Shown: piece after piece, positions 34,387-47,409 of the stretch
Numbering within the stretch: the stretch's first letter is position 1
How the letters are laid out: each line of letters starts with the position of its first letter
Source: Adenanthera pavonina
Taxonomy: Eukaryota; Streptophyta; Magnoliopsida; Fabales; Fabaceae
Direction of reading: 5' to 3'
Length of the DNA: 64,000 bases
Assembly (NCBI GenBank): GCA_026686845.1
Contig: JAIVEN010000012.1
Coordinates: 14,200,501-14,264,500 of the forward strand
Translations under genes and position numbers: made by a program
Notes under the pieces: model-generated
Databases searched by the model: none
Told to the model about the DNA's origin: nothing
The model's input: only the letters and a program-made list of their open reading frames with translations

Positions 34387-36901
34387 TGTAACAATCCTCA
34401 TTGCATTATCTCGAGCTTAGTCTCCATCTAACCAAGAATATTTGGCGTTGTGTGCAGTATCGGAAGGGTCAAGACAGAGAAAAGCTAAATTTGGAGATAG
34501 AAGATTTAACATCTAAATTTTTATGATTTGTTTGAATTCTGGTTTAGAGATTAACTACATAATTGGAATTAAAAGAGCTTAAATATCTTATGTAAATTAA
34601 ACTAGGGACTAAATTACAAAGGATGATCAGGGACCAAATTGGAAAGAAAGTTAGATGGCATAATTGTAAATATTAATTATTAGCAAAAAGACAAAAAGGG
34701 GGACATAGATGTCATTTCCTCAAACAAATTATTTGTTCAATATTTGCTAAGACTGATTATAGGACATGATTCAGAAAAATTATCATAAGAAATTATACTC
34801 TAATAACTAAAACCAGAAAATAGATATATTGGGCAGAAAATTGGTCTGAAGTTACATAATCTGTAAATTAATAAGAATTAGAAAATAAGACTAGATCAGG
34901 AAACTCAAATATATTATGGAATAAAAAGAGATAATGGATTTTTCTATAAGATTTAAATAGCCATAGAATCGGTCTAATGGATATTGGGTCAAAATCGGAG
35001 TCCGGGCCCAATAAAACTGCACTACTTTCATAATGGGCCAAGAGTACTATTCATGGAGGCCCAGTAAAAGTGTAGAAAACCATAATAGGCTAGGGATAAC
35101 TTTTGGAGGCCCAGAAGTATTATTGACAAAAATAGTTCAAACTAGGTCAAGAAAAGATAAAGGGCCCAATAAGCCCAATTCACTCGATTTTCAGACTGAT
35201 TAAATTATAGGTGACTCAGTAGACTATAAAATAGTCAAGAATAAGTCCAAAATAATTTTATAAGGTTTATAATAATTATTTATGCAGAGAGGTTACAAGA
35301 AAAATTAACTAGAACTAATTTTATCGGTGTTTTCAGTTAGAGCCCAATAAGGTAAAATATTTTTATATGGGCTTAGAAATGATTAATTAAGGTTATAATG
35401 AGTTTGAAATTCATATTTTAAATATATTTATGCATGAAAGATTTTACTGGACAAAATTTACATAATCAAAGCTTGAAACCTGGTATGTGTTGAAATTGAG
35501 CCAAGAATTAAATGGTTTAAATCCAAATAATTAAATGCATCATCTTGGGATGATTTTGGCCTTAAAGTTGCGTGCAACTAAGAAGAAAAAGGAGTGGAGA
35601 AGAATAAACCATCATGCATGATACTATGTAAAAGATTATGTGTCAAAATTAGAAGTTTAGATGAAGTAAGCTCATGTAAGCATAATGATGTAATATTTAC
35701 CTTATTTGGAGATGAAGTGGCATCCAAATTTATGACAAGAAAGGAAAAATTAATTAGATACCAATTAGATGAAGAAATTAGGTGTATGGAGGAGAAAAAA
35801 GGTGATGTAGTGCAATTTTTAGCCCCTGGATCAAAATTTAATCCAATGGATGGAGTTGCTTCTTGTTGCCTATAAATAAGCTCTTTCTCCCCTCCATTCT
35901 TCACACCAAATTCAAAAATTTCATCATATATTAGTGAGAGAGTGAGTTATAGAGGAAGGAGGAATAGAGGAGAGGAATGTTTGCAAGTTTAATGTAACAT
36001 CTTTTTCCTTTTCTTGCATTTTATTTCTAAATGGTTGTTTAGATCTTATATTTCTATGATTGGTAGGTAGAAAACATATTTATGTTATGAATATGATGAT
36101 AATGTTAGATCAAAATGATGAAAGAATGATGAACATGCTATAAATTTTGCATGAACAAGCATGAATATGTGAAAAATATGATGAACATGCTAAAAGATGC
36201 CTTTTGATCTTAAATGTTACCATGCCAAAATGAAATCATGTTTCTTGCAATTATTTTTAAATATTATGCCAAGAATGTGATTATGATGTATTGGGATTTT
36301 CTTAAATCTTACCCCACTAAATATATAACCATGATTATGTCCAAATCATGTGAAAGGCAAGGAGATAAAGGAGGATTCATGAAGAAATGTTGATAAATAG
36401 GAAGGATATTTTGGATGTTTATGTAATATCAAAGTTCAATGACATTTTATGCTACAATTATGTAAATTGCGTGTGACTCTTAAACAATGAATAAAAGTCT
36501 GTTTTGGATCAATTCTACATGTGTTAAATGACTACTATTAAAAGAAAGGCAATATAGAATTTTATGGAATGAAATTTGGAAAAATTAGGATAAAAATTGC
36601 AAGTAAATTCATGAAATTTACTGTAGTAATTTGCCCAATGCAATTCCAAATTAATATTTTTCCCTCATAGAGTATTTTAGGAGATGAATTTAGCCATTTG
36701 AATCGCCCTTAAACATTTTTCTATAATTAGTTATGATTTTTTAAATTTCAGCTAAGTTATTATAGTTATCAAATGAATAGTATCTTTGGGTAATTTTTGG
36801 AATTTTTTGAATTTGGCCCAAATTTGCTTTCAAATGCTTCTAATTGGAACCCAAACCACTATAGATGAATAGTAAATAGTTCCTAAGGTTAAGGTCTGAT
36901 A
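34387..36901 (+). mobile_element. Probable solo LTR, family E-like copy 3
   Basis: 2515 bases from TGTAACAATCC to AAGGTCTGATA. The ending resembles copies 1 and 2, and the penultimate region (AGTTATGA, AATAGTAAATAGTTCC) parallels theirs. A TATA box at about 35871 marks the promoter. The flanks AGAGA / GAAGA are a poor match. The open frame at 35594-35875 lies just upstream of the TATA box, shows no homology I recognise and is not called. Confidence 0.5.
35870..35880 (+). promoter_or_regulatory. Putative LTR TATA box
   Basis: CCTATAAATAAG, followed about 30-60 bases later by a CT-rich start-like region and purine-rich DNA, as in plant LTR promoters. Confidence 0.5.
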
Positions 36902-39437
36902 GAAGAGCACAACACCACAATGAGAGAGCTAGAATTTTGAAGATATTTTCTAGGCCGAGAAGCTCCACGCCACGGTGAGCTTACTGGCATCACGGCGAGC
37001 ATAAAAAATTCTGTTTAAATTAGGATTATTTCAGTCAGACTGAAGAAGAAGAAATGAAGGGAGCGATGAAGAAGCTGTGCTAGGGCAGAGAAATCCAGCC
37101 AAGGGAGATCATTTCTAGACTCTAGGAGCTTGCCAAATTGTTGGTAAGTGATTTCTACTCCCCCCTCTCCATTTTTCTTCGATTTTGTGTTAGGGTTTTG
37201 GGATACATGTTGGGATTTTTTATTTTGGCCGAAATCCACCGATTAAAATGGATGAAATGGGATTAATGAGATATGATTTGATGTTTATGATGCTTAGGTA
37301 TAAGTTTTAGAGGGAGCGTATGTGATTTTGCTTAAATCCTAAACTTGTATTGTGTGTGGGAGCATGAAATCCAAAGTGTATGTGATTGATTAGAGTTTGA
37401 ATGGGCTTTAAGAGCACAATGATGAGTGAAAGTGACGTTGGAATCTTGGGTTAGGCCTATATAGTTGAATTGTGGTTTTTGGTCAAGCGGTATATTATGT
37501 TAATTAAAGTATTATGGTGTTGTAGAGGTTGTTTCTTTAACCGGAGGAGTACGAGTCATAGGTTAGTGATACAATAAGCTAATGGAATCAGTGTGTGTAG
37601 TATTGACAACCTTTATTTGTATATTTGTGCTATATGTTGATATATATATGTATAGATCCATGTCTCCGTCATACCATGATATCATTATGTGTATGTGTAT
37701 GTGTATGGTTTTTCTATATATCGAGGTATGCACACAGCTAGACAAGATAGTATATGTTGTTGTGACATAATGTGAGTATATGATGATGATGAATATGATT
37801 TTGTATATGTGCATATACGTGACTGTGGCACCCGTATATCATTGCATGCTAGCATGACCATGATAATGATTATGATGATGATATATATATATATGTGTAT
37901 GTTTCGAGGCATGTTAAAATGACATGTCTATCACTACCCCATGAGTATAGAGAGATGTGGTGTATTGGGTGGTGGTGGTGAGATGAGATATGATATGGTG
38001 ATCATTACCACTAAATGCTCTCCTTGGGAGAGCTAGGTCGCAGTAGACTATGATGTGATATGATAAAAGATCTATACTACTAAATCCTCTCTTTGGGAGA
38101 GCCAGGTGGCAGTGGACTGTGATATGATATAATGATGATATGATTTGGTGATAGGATGGAATATCCCTGTCGCTAAATTCTCTCTTATGGTCAAGAGAGC
38201 CAGGCGGAAGCGGATTGTACCTTCCTTAAATCACCACCAATTCGCGATAGTCCAAGGGAAGGAGAGCCTTGGTTCGGTTACTAGTGTGACCTTTATCCAG
38301 GTACACTAGTACGAGGTGAACTTGGTGATGTCTCGAAATAGTCTTCACTGACTGTTGGAAGGAATCACTTATTGAAATGTATTGTGATGACGCTTGCTCG
38401 TGGTTCTAGCCATGTTAAGGGAGACATGCATTGAGGCATATATTGCATGACATTTGGCATTGCATGACATCAATTGCATATATGTGTGATATTGATGACA
38501 TCTATATATGTGTGTAGTTGTCCCAAGTTACTGAGACATTGTCTCACACACTCTTCCATGGCTAACCTTTCAGGTGAAGACTCTGGTACTAGTTCGGAGA
38601 ATATCAAGGAGTTGTTGGTCTTTTTGTCTTTGGTAATTTCATGTATAAGTGGTAGTTTGGTTATATAGTTTATGTAATATTGTGCTAAGTAGGTTGTATG
38701 TGTGTGTGTCCTAGGAATACAGAGATATGTGTGGTTATACATGTTTAGGAGAAGCGATGATATTGTGTAGGTGTGTTATGTGATGATTGTATAATGATGA
38801 TATCAATGAGATTGGTAGTATAGGCTTGAAGTAAGTGTTTGGGTGTTTGAATAGCCATATAAGAGAGCCCAAAGTAGTTTTGGGCCTCGTAGTTGAGTTT
38901 AGGGCATATAGCGCATTATGTGAATTTGGGATTCAAGGGAGTCAAATCTTAGAGGAGTGGTTTCTCTGAGATGAAATCATCTTGGACAAGTTTGTTGTGC
39001 CAAATAAGACCTGTATGAATGGTCTTTGAGTGCAAAATTGCCTATTAGTGGCAAATAAAGTTGGTAAGTAGTGGGTGCTGGTCAAAAAGTGGTCAAAACG
39101 GTGTTGGATGTTTAGAATCTCCATATGGAGTTAGATTTGAGTGAAATTGGTGCCTATGGTTAGATTGGGATGAGAGTGACCTGTAGGAGTTGGAATCAAG
39201 TCAATCGGACGTCAGAGCAGAAAGTTATTTGTGGCAGAAGTTCAGCCTGGAGAGTTATAAATTGTTGATATTGTATTAGCAAGGGGTGCCGCGGCGCCAC
39301 TCGTTTCTGCTTCTCTGAGCCATGGCTTCATTGTAGTTGGCCATGACCCTAACCCTATTTTGGCAAAGTTAGAGTATTATTAGTATTTGAAGTTCCTAAG
39401 GAGTTATTTTGGGGTGTTTGAAAGTAGGTTGTTACAG
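36902..39437 (+). mobile_element. Family D LTR, plus-strand copy with intact right end
   Basis: Non-coding, about 2.5 kb, ending GTAGGTTGTTACA. It aligns with the inverted copy 27117-31419 over most of its length, but its left end is cut by LTR 34387-36901. It contains a local tandem triplication at 38006-38220 and AT/TG microsatellites near 37620-37900. Short open frames are not conserved between copies. Confidence 0.6.
38006..38220 (+). repeat. Tandem triplication inside a family D LTR
   Basis: Three units start near 38008, 38074 and 38169. Each has CTAAAT, a short hairpin CTCTCYTTGGGAGAG (lengthened in the third), then CCAGGTGGCAGTGGACTG-like bases and a GATATGATAT-rich linker. The other family D copies here (27050 and 28420, reverse) show only one clear unit. 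Confidence 0.65.
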
Positions 39438-39472
39438 GAGAGGTGAGGGATGACTTAGTAATAAGAATCAAG

Positions 39473-41569
39473 TGTTAGGTTAGCTTGTCACCCAAGGGGG
39501 TGAATTGGGTGACGCAAGATTTTCTCCTTTTTTGGATCACAACCTAATTTCACTAAGAGTGCACCAAAACAGGAATAAACAGAGAGGGTTGTGTGTAGTA
39601 ACTGAATAGAAAAGATGAAGAACAATACACAACAATTTATACTGGTTCAGCCTAACCACTTGGCCTACATCCAGTCCCAAAGCCACCACTTGGGATTTTC
39701 AACTATATCGCAGGTTTGATTCGGGCACCTGTTAAGCTTTAATATATCCCATAAGTTTTAATAGGCACTTGTGAAGCCACTCTCCCTACACTCTTACAAG
39801 ATGTGTAAATCCCTTAGTGTTTCCCTACACAAAGATTCTACCCAGAATATGTAGAAAGAAATGTTTACATAATAAAAACTCTCTTGAAGAGTAGATAATA
39901 CATTGAAAGCTCACTTTGTTAAGGTGGGTTTTTCAAACAATGCTGAGATAAAAAGATTTTACAAATTGTTGCAGCATTTTCGCATAAACTCTCTTAAGAT
40001 TGTTACCTATAAGTTCAAATGATGTTCTATTTATATATTTGTGGTGTAACTGGACGTTAGACACAAGATTTAGCCATTAGAGACATTATCTAATAGTTAC
40101 TATGTAAAACTAGTCATTCACCAACCACATTTAATGCGTTAACACTCTGAAATTTGAATTTTAGGTGTCAACAGATGAATTTTGTAGAGATCATAAGTTA
40201 AAGACTTTAACGTTGAACTTCAAAGTTCGTCTGTTCTAAAGCAACATTCGAATTTTCATCTTTGACAAATGTTTCTATATTGGAACATACAAATTTTCAA
40301 GTTTAAAGTTCTTCTAGTACGTGTGAACAGTTGTTCGATATTGTTACAGTGCCTTCAAAGTTCAAATTTTGGTACCCAAAATTTGTATGTCAGTGAGCAA
40401 CTCAATATGGCACAAGTTCTTCCTTTCGAAATTCAAATTTTGGATGTGGAAATTCATCTATTTGTTGTTCTAGAAGTATTTTCACATTTTGGAGTTTCAA
40501 AATTCAAATTTTGAAAGCCAAAATTTATTTGTTAGACTTGAAGTTTGAATTTCAGAAGCCAAAATTTGTCTATAAGTGGCAAGCTCAACATGGCACAAAG
40601 GTTCTCTTCAAAATTCGAATTTCGGAGGCCCAAAATTCGAATTTCAGTGCCAGAACCTCCGTAACTTCAAACTTTATACTGTAGACAATTTTGTAGAAAC
40701 TATAACTCTCTCATTTTAACTCCAAATTAAGCAAATGACCTATGGTTGGAAAGTTCTCAATGTCTAAATTCAAAGGCAAGAGTTTCACTTGAAAAACAAA
40801 TGTATTCTATGAGATATGATCAAAATAATGATAGGAGGTTAAAACTGAAAATCTATATCTCACTACTTAAATTTAAAATGTCCATAACTTTTTCATATGA
40901 CCTTTATTTTGAGTGAAATAACCTTATTAAAAAATCTTATTAAGTCTAGTTTCATATAAAATGAGTTTTACATCAAAGTCATATTTATTTTGAGAGATGT
41001 ATTAAAAACAGTAATCAAAGGTCAAACTCTAGATTCTTGAAAACCAGATTTTACTATGTTTAAAAGTAAGGATATGCTACTTTGATACCCAAAACTTCTT
41101 GACTTAATCAAATGCAATTCTAAATCATTGAGTTTTATTTTAATGTTCAAATTTTGAGATCCAAAATTCGTCTATCAGAGGGAATGCTTTTGAACCCTTT
41201 TAGTGCTTAATTATCAGACAAAATATCATGACTTTAGACGAAATTTGCACATTTTACTAACAATGCTTGACTCAAAATTTGAATTGTGACACTTGAAATT
41301 TGTTTGTCAGAGGTGATATCTCTGGAACTTCAAATTTCAGTCAGCAAAGTTCATATTTTCACAAAGTATATGATGTTTAACTTCTCAAATTTCATCTGTC
41401 AGTCTGAGTTTTTCAAATCTAATATATGCTAACATCAGATTTACTTAATCTAACACATTTAAAACATATGGTAACAAGATTAAGTAATTTTCAAAGATTA
41501 ATCCCACCTCAAGTCCCAAGAAAAAAAAAATATACCTAGTGACTAGGTCTTCAAATGTTGAGTTCCACT
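39473..41569 (-). repeat. Sirevirus-related LTR, inverted, diverged
   Basis: Begins with TGTTAGGTTAGCTTGTC, the reverse of an LTR end, followed by AAGGGGGTGAATT, the CCAAAGCCACCACTTGG block at about 39678 and the motif array at 40140-40660. A diverged part (40680-41140) lacks the motifs, then the array resumes to about 41410. Sequence equivalent to the LTR start is split by the solo LTR at 41570-43235 and resumes to about 43330. No gene. Confidence 0.6.
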
Positions 41570-43235
41570 TGTTGAATCAAGTGTTTTGATGATTCCAAAC
41601 CAACCTTCAAGAGCTTGGAATAAAGATATCGAAGGCGCACAAAAGGTTTCAAGTGAAGGAATTCTAGAAAAATCAGTGCCAGAATAGATGTAGAATGTTT
41701 AGAAATGTTTTAATTTGAGTAAAAGACTTTGATTTGATGAAAAGATGTTTTAAAACCTTGATTTTGTGTTAATTCATGGAATATTTGAAAAACACCCACT
41801 AATAGACGAAGTTTGAAAGGTTTATACTGATCTGCTATTTTGGAAATTTGAACTTTGACTTTGGAAATTTTGAATTTTGTGTTGAAAATGAACAAGTCTG
41901 AAAATAGGCTTATCTGACAGATGAATTTTGACTTGAGAAATTTGAATTTTGATATGCGTCTGAAAAGAGCTTTTTCTGACAGACAAACTTTGACTTTTAA
42001 AAATTCAAATTTCAGATATAATGGAATGTATGAAAATTGAAAAATTCATCTAAGAATATGTCAAAGTTCATCTGAAATCAAGTTCAGATAGGGCTTCAAA
42101 ATTGCTCACTGACAGACGAACTTTGAACTTGAAAATTTAAATTTCAGAAACAAAGCTTGTGAGTCTGTTGTATTGATATGTTGACATACGAATGACAATA
42201 TTCAGAAATTCGAACTTTAAAGTAAGTCTGAAAATAGGTCTCTCTGATAGACGAACTTTGCAATCTGAAAGTTTGAATTTTGAATTTATGAACAATTGTG
42301 TCTCATTGAACTAGCTACTAATAGATGAATTTTGGGGTTCCGAAATTTGAATTTCGAAGGTACTGCAGCAAATTGAAATTACTGTTCACACTTAACAGAA
42401 TGACTTTAAACATGAAAATTCGTATGTTCCAACATAGAATCATTTTCTAAAGATGAAAATTTGAATTTTGCTTCATGACAGATGAACTTCGAGAGTTCAA
42501 CGTTAAAGGCTGTAACTTTCGTTTTCTATGAAATTTGTCTGTTGACTAACTGAAATTTGAACTTTGAGTGTCAGAAGCATTAAATGTGTTTGGTGAATGG
42601 ATAGTTTCTCACTGTAACCGTTAGGTAACATCTCTAACAGCTAGATCTTGTCTCTAACGTATAGTTGAGGCAGAAATCTATAAATAAAACTTCATTTGAA
42701 GATGTGTAAAAGGATTTTGAACTTTGTATACACTGAAACTCTGCCAAATCATCTACTCAAAGTCTCTTACTCTTACATACTTCATTCTTTGTACTTTAAC
42801 TTTCACATGCACTCTGATTAAGAGAGTTTATTCATTGTAAACAATCTTATCTTCATCTGGAAGAAAGATTTTCTTGTGAGCGGATATCACAAGGGATTGG
42901 GAAAGCATTTTGTAAGAGTGTAAAGAGTGAAAGTGTGAGCTCTAGAAACAGAGCATCAACGCTGTACTGTGGCATTTGCAAGAAGCCCACTGAATTCTTG
43001 CAGAATAGTGGAAAATCTCAAGTGGTGACTTGGGGACTGGACGTAGGACAAGTTGAGAGACCGAACCAAGATAAATATCTGAGTCTTCTCTTCCCTACTA
43101 CTACTTTTACTATTTATTCATTTATACTCTATTTTACTATCACTCTTTGCTTTCTTCACCTTCTTGACGTTTTGCAGAAAAAATTTTTAATCGTCCCAAT
43201 TCACCCACGCTCTTGGGAAGCCAGCTTATGTAACA
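41570..43235 (+). mobile_element. Sirevirus solo LTR
   Basis: 1666 bases from TGTTGAATCAAG to CTTATGTAACA. It is flanked by CCACT (41565-41569) and CTACT (43236-43240), a 5-base duplication with one C/T change. It has the full motif array, a TATA box near 42678 and the CAAGTGGTGACTTGGGGACT block. No internal genes, as expected after LTR-LTR recombination. Open frame 42935-43330 crosses the LTR end and is not called. Confidence 0.85.
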
Positions 43236-43424
43236 CTACTTCACTTGGTCATTTCCTTCTTGATATGCTCCCTTCTGACCTTCCATTTTTGGAGCATCCT
43301 TTCTCTTCTTCTTTCTTCAGTGAGGCATGATATTGATTTTCATTTTTGTATTCCAATGCTCACTCTTCTTACTTTGACCAATCTATATTTAATATATTAC
43401 ACTTACAAACCAAGTAGTTGTCGT

Positions 43425-43745
43425 TTCCACAGGAATGCCAACTAAAGTAGCATGCCAAATACTTTAGTTGGTGTTTCTTTCTAAAATGCCAACTAAAAAT
43501 GATCACAGAATAAAAAGAAAAATTTGAAAAATACTTTAGTAGGCATTTTTAGGGAGAATGCCATTTAAAACTTCGTCTTAGCTGACATTTATTATAAACA
43601 CCAACTAAAATTATTTATAAATTAAAAAAACTAGTAAATAACTTGACATGGCGTTTCTTTAAAAAATGAGGACTAAAGTTATAACTTTAGATGGCGTTAT
43701 CACATGAAATGCCATATAAAATTATTTAAAAACTTAAAAAATATT
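43425..43745. repeat. CACTA-like palindromic subterminal repeats
   Basis: Repeats of ATGCCAACTAAA and its reverse TTTAGTTGGCGTT alternate about every 40-70 bases. One pair (43437-43449 and 43460-43472) forms a near-perfect hairpin. Such arrays are typical of plant CACTA subterminal regions. No terminal CACTA repeat could be placed with confidence. Confidence 0.5.
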
Positions 43746-44080
43746 TAAATTACTTAATAAGCCAAAGTCCTAGCTCCTTCACTCTTGTCCTCATCATAGA
43801 TAGATTCCTCAATCCCTCAAGCCGCAGCACTTTGTTCCCTCACTGTGCAACTCAGTCCATCCCTTTCGTCCTCCCGTGAGCCTACCATACTTGTCTGTTT
43901 TCCATCTTCTTTTTTTCATACAACCTCAGGTGAGTTTGTGTCTAAGATTTTATTCAAATGAATGGGTTCGATCCTTAAGCCCTAAATCATCTCTGTCATA
44001 TCTCTTACTCTCTCACCCTTGACATCTTAGATCTCTTACTCTCACCATTGATATATCAACTTCATCACATCGTCAACATC

Positions 44081-44551
44081 ATGGCTTTGTCTCACCATCA
44101 ATATCACTTTAGACAAAACTTCATTACTTCCCCAAGTAGTAGCAATGTGACCCAAATTCATATTTGATGCTTTGAAGACTTCAAATTTGGGCTCTTTGGC
44201 ATGGAACTTGGGTCATCAAGGAGTTGGATTATTTTCAACTCTACCAGTCAGGGCTCCATTCTCGACATTAACAAGTATGCTATCATGCATCGAGTTCCGA
44301 TTCATGCTCATGATCTTCAAATTCTCGATCCTTTGCTTTCTCATCTGTCTATGATATTGGGTTGAGAAAAAGCCATTGTTCTTAACTTGGAGGTGCCTTT
44401 ATTAATTTTGACATTCCACTTTATTTTCTTCTTTTCACTTTGGTTTTTCTGTTACTGGGATTAAGCTTCTCCTTTCCCATTTTAATTTTTGTCCACATTT
44501 GTTGTGAGCTTGGGATTTCAGCATGTCAAAGCAATTATTACTGCTAAAGAG
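44081..44551 (+). pseudogene. MRS2/CorA-like magnesium transporter gene fragment
   Basis: A piece of a host gene for an MRS2-type Mg2+ channel of organelle or plasma membranes. The frame from 44081 contains SRSWIIFNSTSQGSILD, KYAIMHRVPIHAHDLQILDP and EKAIVLNLE, then a 129-base intron with GT...AG ends (44393-44521, phase 0). A 10-codon exon, HVKAIITAKE, follows before a GT at 44552. This is the conserved N-terminal cytosolic or matrix part; the core and the two membrane helices with the GMN motif are absent. Stops at 44165 and at 44363 (a TGA where the family has Arg) inactivate it. The retained intron argues for a DNA-level copy. The part before 44213 is less certain. Confidence 0.75.
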
Positions 44552-46494
44552 GTTAGTCAATTTTCTTTTATTTTCTTTTCTTTTTTAACGATCTTCTTAT
44601 TGACCTTATTTGTGTTCTGATTGATGAAAAAGTCGGGACAAGTATAAATAAGTTTAGGGTACTTATTTATCAGTATTAATTAAATAAATTCTGAAATTCT
44701 ATAGTGCTTTATAAATTCTATTTCTTTATTGTAGTAACATACACTAAAAGTTTCTTTACTATTTAAAAGTTTTCAATTAGAATCTATTTTGGAATGAAGA
44801 AAAACTATTTAAAAGTCAATTATCTTACCATGTTGTTGTTGTGGATAACTTATTAGTTCTCCCCTAGTTTCTTTAAGAAACGGATATGGAGTAGTTATTA
44901 AATAATTTCTTTGAGGAACTTATTGTTTAGGCTCTAACTTAGTAGCTCCTAAAAGAAAAACTTCCACTGATTAATCAATAAGGGTTAGGGGGATTGTAGC
45001 ATGGCATTTTATGAGTATTTTACTTATTCATTTGATGGGAGTCTTATGCATGACTGAATTGGAAAAAATATAAAATGTTGTTTGCTATTTGTTGCATATG
45101 TGTGCTTCTTCTATCAAGGTATTGACACAAATGGTTATGAAAATAGTGAACAACTTTTTGGATTGTTTTATTCATTAATGTAAAATGTAAAGCCTCAATA
45201 TCATAGAACCTCATAAAATTTATACATACATGCATGCTTTCAAGTATCATAAAAATTCATTTAACTCATTAAATTCATATAGTATGTAATCATGAGCAAG
45301 TTATGAGTTGAGTCCAAGCTTTTATTTAGCAAAATGTGCCAGCTTGATCTCCATTTGAGTTCATTTTTGTTTGAAAGCCAAGCTTGGGAACACCTGGGCT
45401 TGGCTCACTTACACCCTCGTAACCCATGCTTGATCTCAATATGATATCTGTTTGTACTATATAGCACTAAATTGATGGTGTGCAATGGCTAAAGTTATTC
45501 ATAGAGATATGGTAATAATGATTGGTGATTGAAGGGTTCAACTTTTGAATCTAATTATATGTTGGCTGATGTTTCAGGTTTGTTGCTTCTTTCTAAATTG
45601 GAATATGTTTGTTTCTAATGGAGGTATTGCTTTTATGTAGAAAGGAGAGATGATAACAGCCGTGGTGTACTTGGAACTAACCACTCGTGGTAGGGAGAAA
45701 GTTGTTGCTCTTGACATCTTTGCTCTTGTTAGGGGAAGATTGTGCTGGCCATATATTTTACCTTCATGCATGTGGTGTGTTGGGCTTATTTGCTGAGATT
45801 CAATTAAGTAGTCTTACTCTAAACCGGGTATATCGTTCCTAATCTCCATTCTTTTTCACAAGATTGGGCTCATGATCTATTATGATTTGAGAGTGATGCT
45901 TCTTCCTTTCATGGTCCAAATTTTCCATTCTGTTCTACAAGATAGGATTATGATCTAATTTGATTTGAGAGTGTTGCCTTTTCCTTGACTTGCATATAGT
46001 AATTCTAAAATGCCGTTGTTTCATATTCACCCTACAATATTATCATTTATTTTGCCACATTTTGCTAAAGCTTTATTCTTATTTCACATTTATACTATTT
46101 GTATGTTATTAATCATACCAAATTACATCATTTCAGTGTATTTTCCTTGATTTACACATTCATATTTATACATACTTGACACTCAGAATAGGAAAATGTA
46201 TAAGTTAATCCCAATAATGCATGGTAGTATGTTTTTTTTCCTTATTATGCATTATTTTATTCACATGAAAGATTATAAATCCTTATCTTTGTTGCAGACC
46301 TTATGGGAAGAGTAGTGGAGCAACCAAGCCCCTTTTGTAGAGTTAGGAGACTAGGAAAAGAAGGAGAGAATGTAACTTGATAAAGACATGGGAGCAAAGA
46401 AGGAAGTAGGCATTTGAAGAAGACCACTACGGCTTAATAGAATAAAGTTGCAGCCTCATAGTAAATAATTACGAAAGATCATAGCCTAAGATGC
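44552..46494. other. Unassigned region
   Basis: No gene supported. The sequence is AT-rich with scattered intron-like T runs. A short frame near 45643-45740 is not convincingly homologous to anything I recognise. Further exons of the transporter were looked for and not found. Confidence 0.4.
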
Positions 46495-47409
46495 CCACAC
46501 GGTGGCTTCATGATATGAGGCCACGGCCCAAAAATGCAGAGCTTCACTTGAACTGAGTATTTGAAGAGTTTGAAAGAAATCCGAGTAGGCTGAGTTAGGG
46601 CACAGGGAGGACATCCAAAACTCAACTTTAGGAGCTTCAGTATGCTAGGGTTTGGCTTCTTGAAGGAGATTAAAGCTAGGATTTGAAGCATTGACGAGAT
46701 TTTAGCTTCCCTATTTGGTTTTCTTACATCTCCTTCTTCCTTTTCTTACTTGTGTTCAACAATGATATTGATTGAGATATATTTTGTTATGATTTTGTTG
46801 AACATGAGTGGCTAGTACTCCATTTCTAGGATTATTCTGAACCCTTGTATGGATTAAATACTCATTTCTCCGTTATATTTGTGATTAATGTCATCTTTAT
46901 GTTGATTTAGCTTTATTCTTAATGCTTCTTCATGTTTGGCCACCAATAAGATTGTCTGGTTTATTTAAGTTATGCTTGAGGAAGCTAGCTTACATAGAGA
47001 ATTTGAGTTGGGTCATGTGAGAACTTGAATCTTGCCTTGTTGAGTGAAGAGTTGTGTTAGTGGGGTAAAGATATACTCACTAACCTTATATAGTCACTTA
47101 GGATTTGAATTGAATTTGAGAGTTTAATTAACTTGATAAGAGATTACTTAATTAATTAAACTAAACAGCTATTTAAGGATTCGATAGAGCACATATAGCT
47201 AAATCGATATCCTGACTAACATAATCTTGCATTAAGAACAAATGTAAAAGGAGTTCAATTAGGTATTTATGAAATACAAGGGGGATGAATAATTCTAGGT
47301 CTCTTTGAATTCTTCAAGTCCGAGTTGTCTTTGTTACTAATTTTATGCGCTTGTCTTTCATAGTAGAAGTTAATAAAATAGTAAACCTTTTAATTACTTT
47401 ACTCCAATT
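46495..47409 (+). repeat. Athila 5' LTR, left part
   Basis: Non-coding. It contains GAGGCCACGGCCCAAAAATG near 46520, then CTTGTGTTCAACAATG and the GAACATGAGTGGCTAG block (46750-46815), an R/U5-like layout. It is cut at 47409 by the minus-strand Sirevirus and resumes at 54054. The start is not defined. Confidence 0.5.

Noticed and set aside
35594..35875. 93-codon open frame inside an LTR
   Set aside because: Both strands are open, it lies upstream of the LTR TATA box and no homology is recognised; most likely chance.
45643..45740. Short frame with a faint resemblance to histone H4 (VVYLEL...ALDIFALVRGR)
   Set aside because: Alignment needs a two-residue gap and lacks the conserved H4 core; likely chance.
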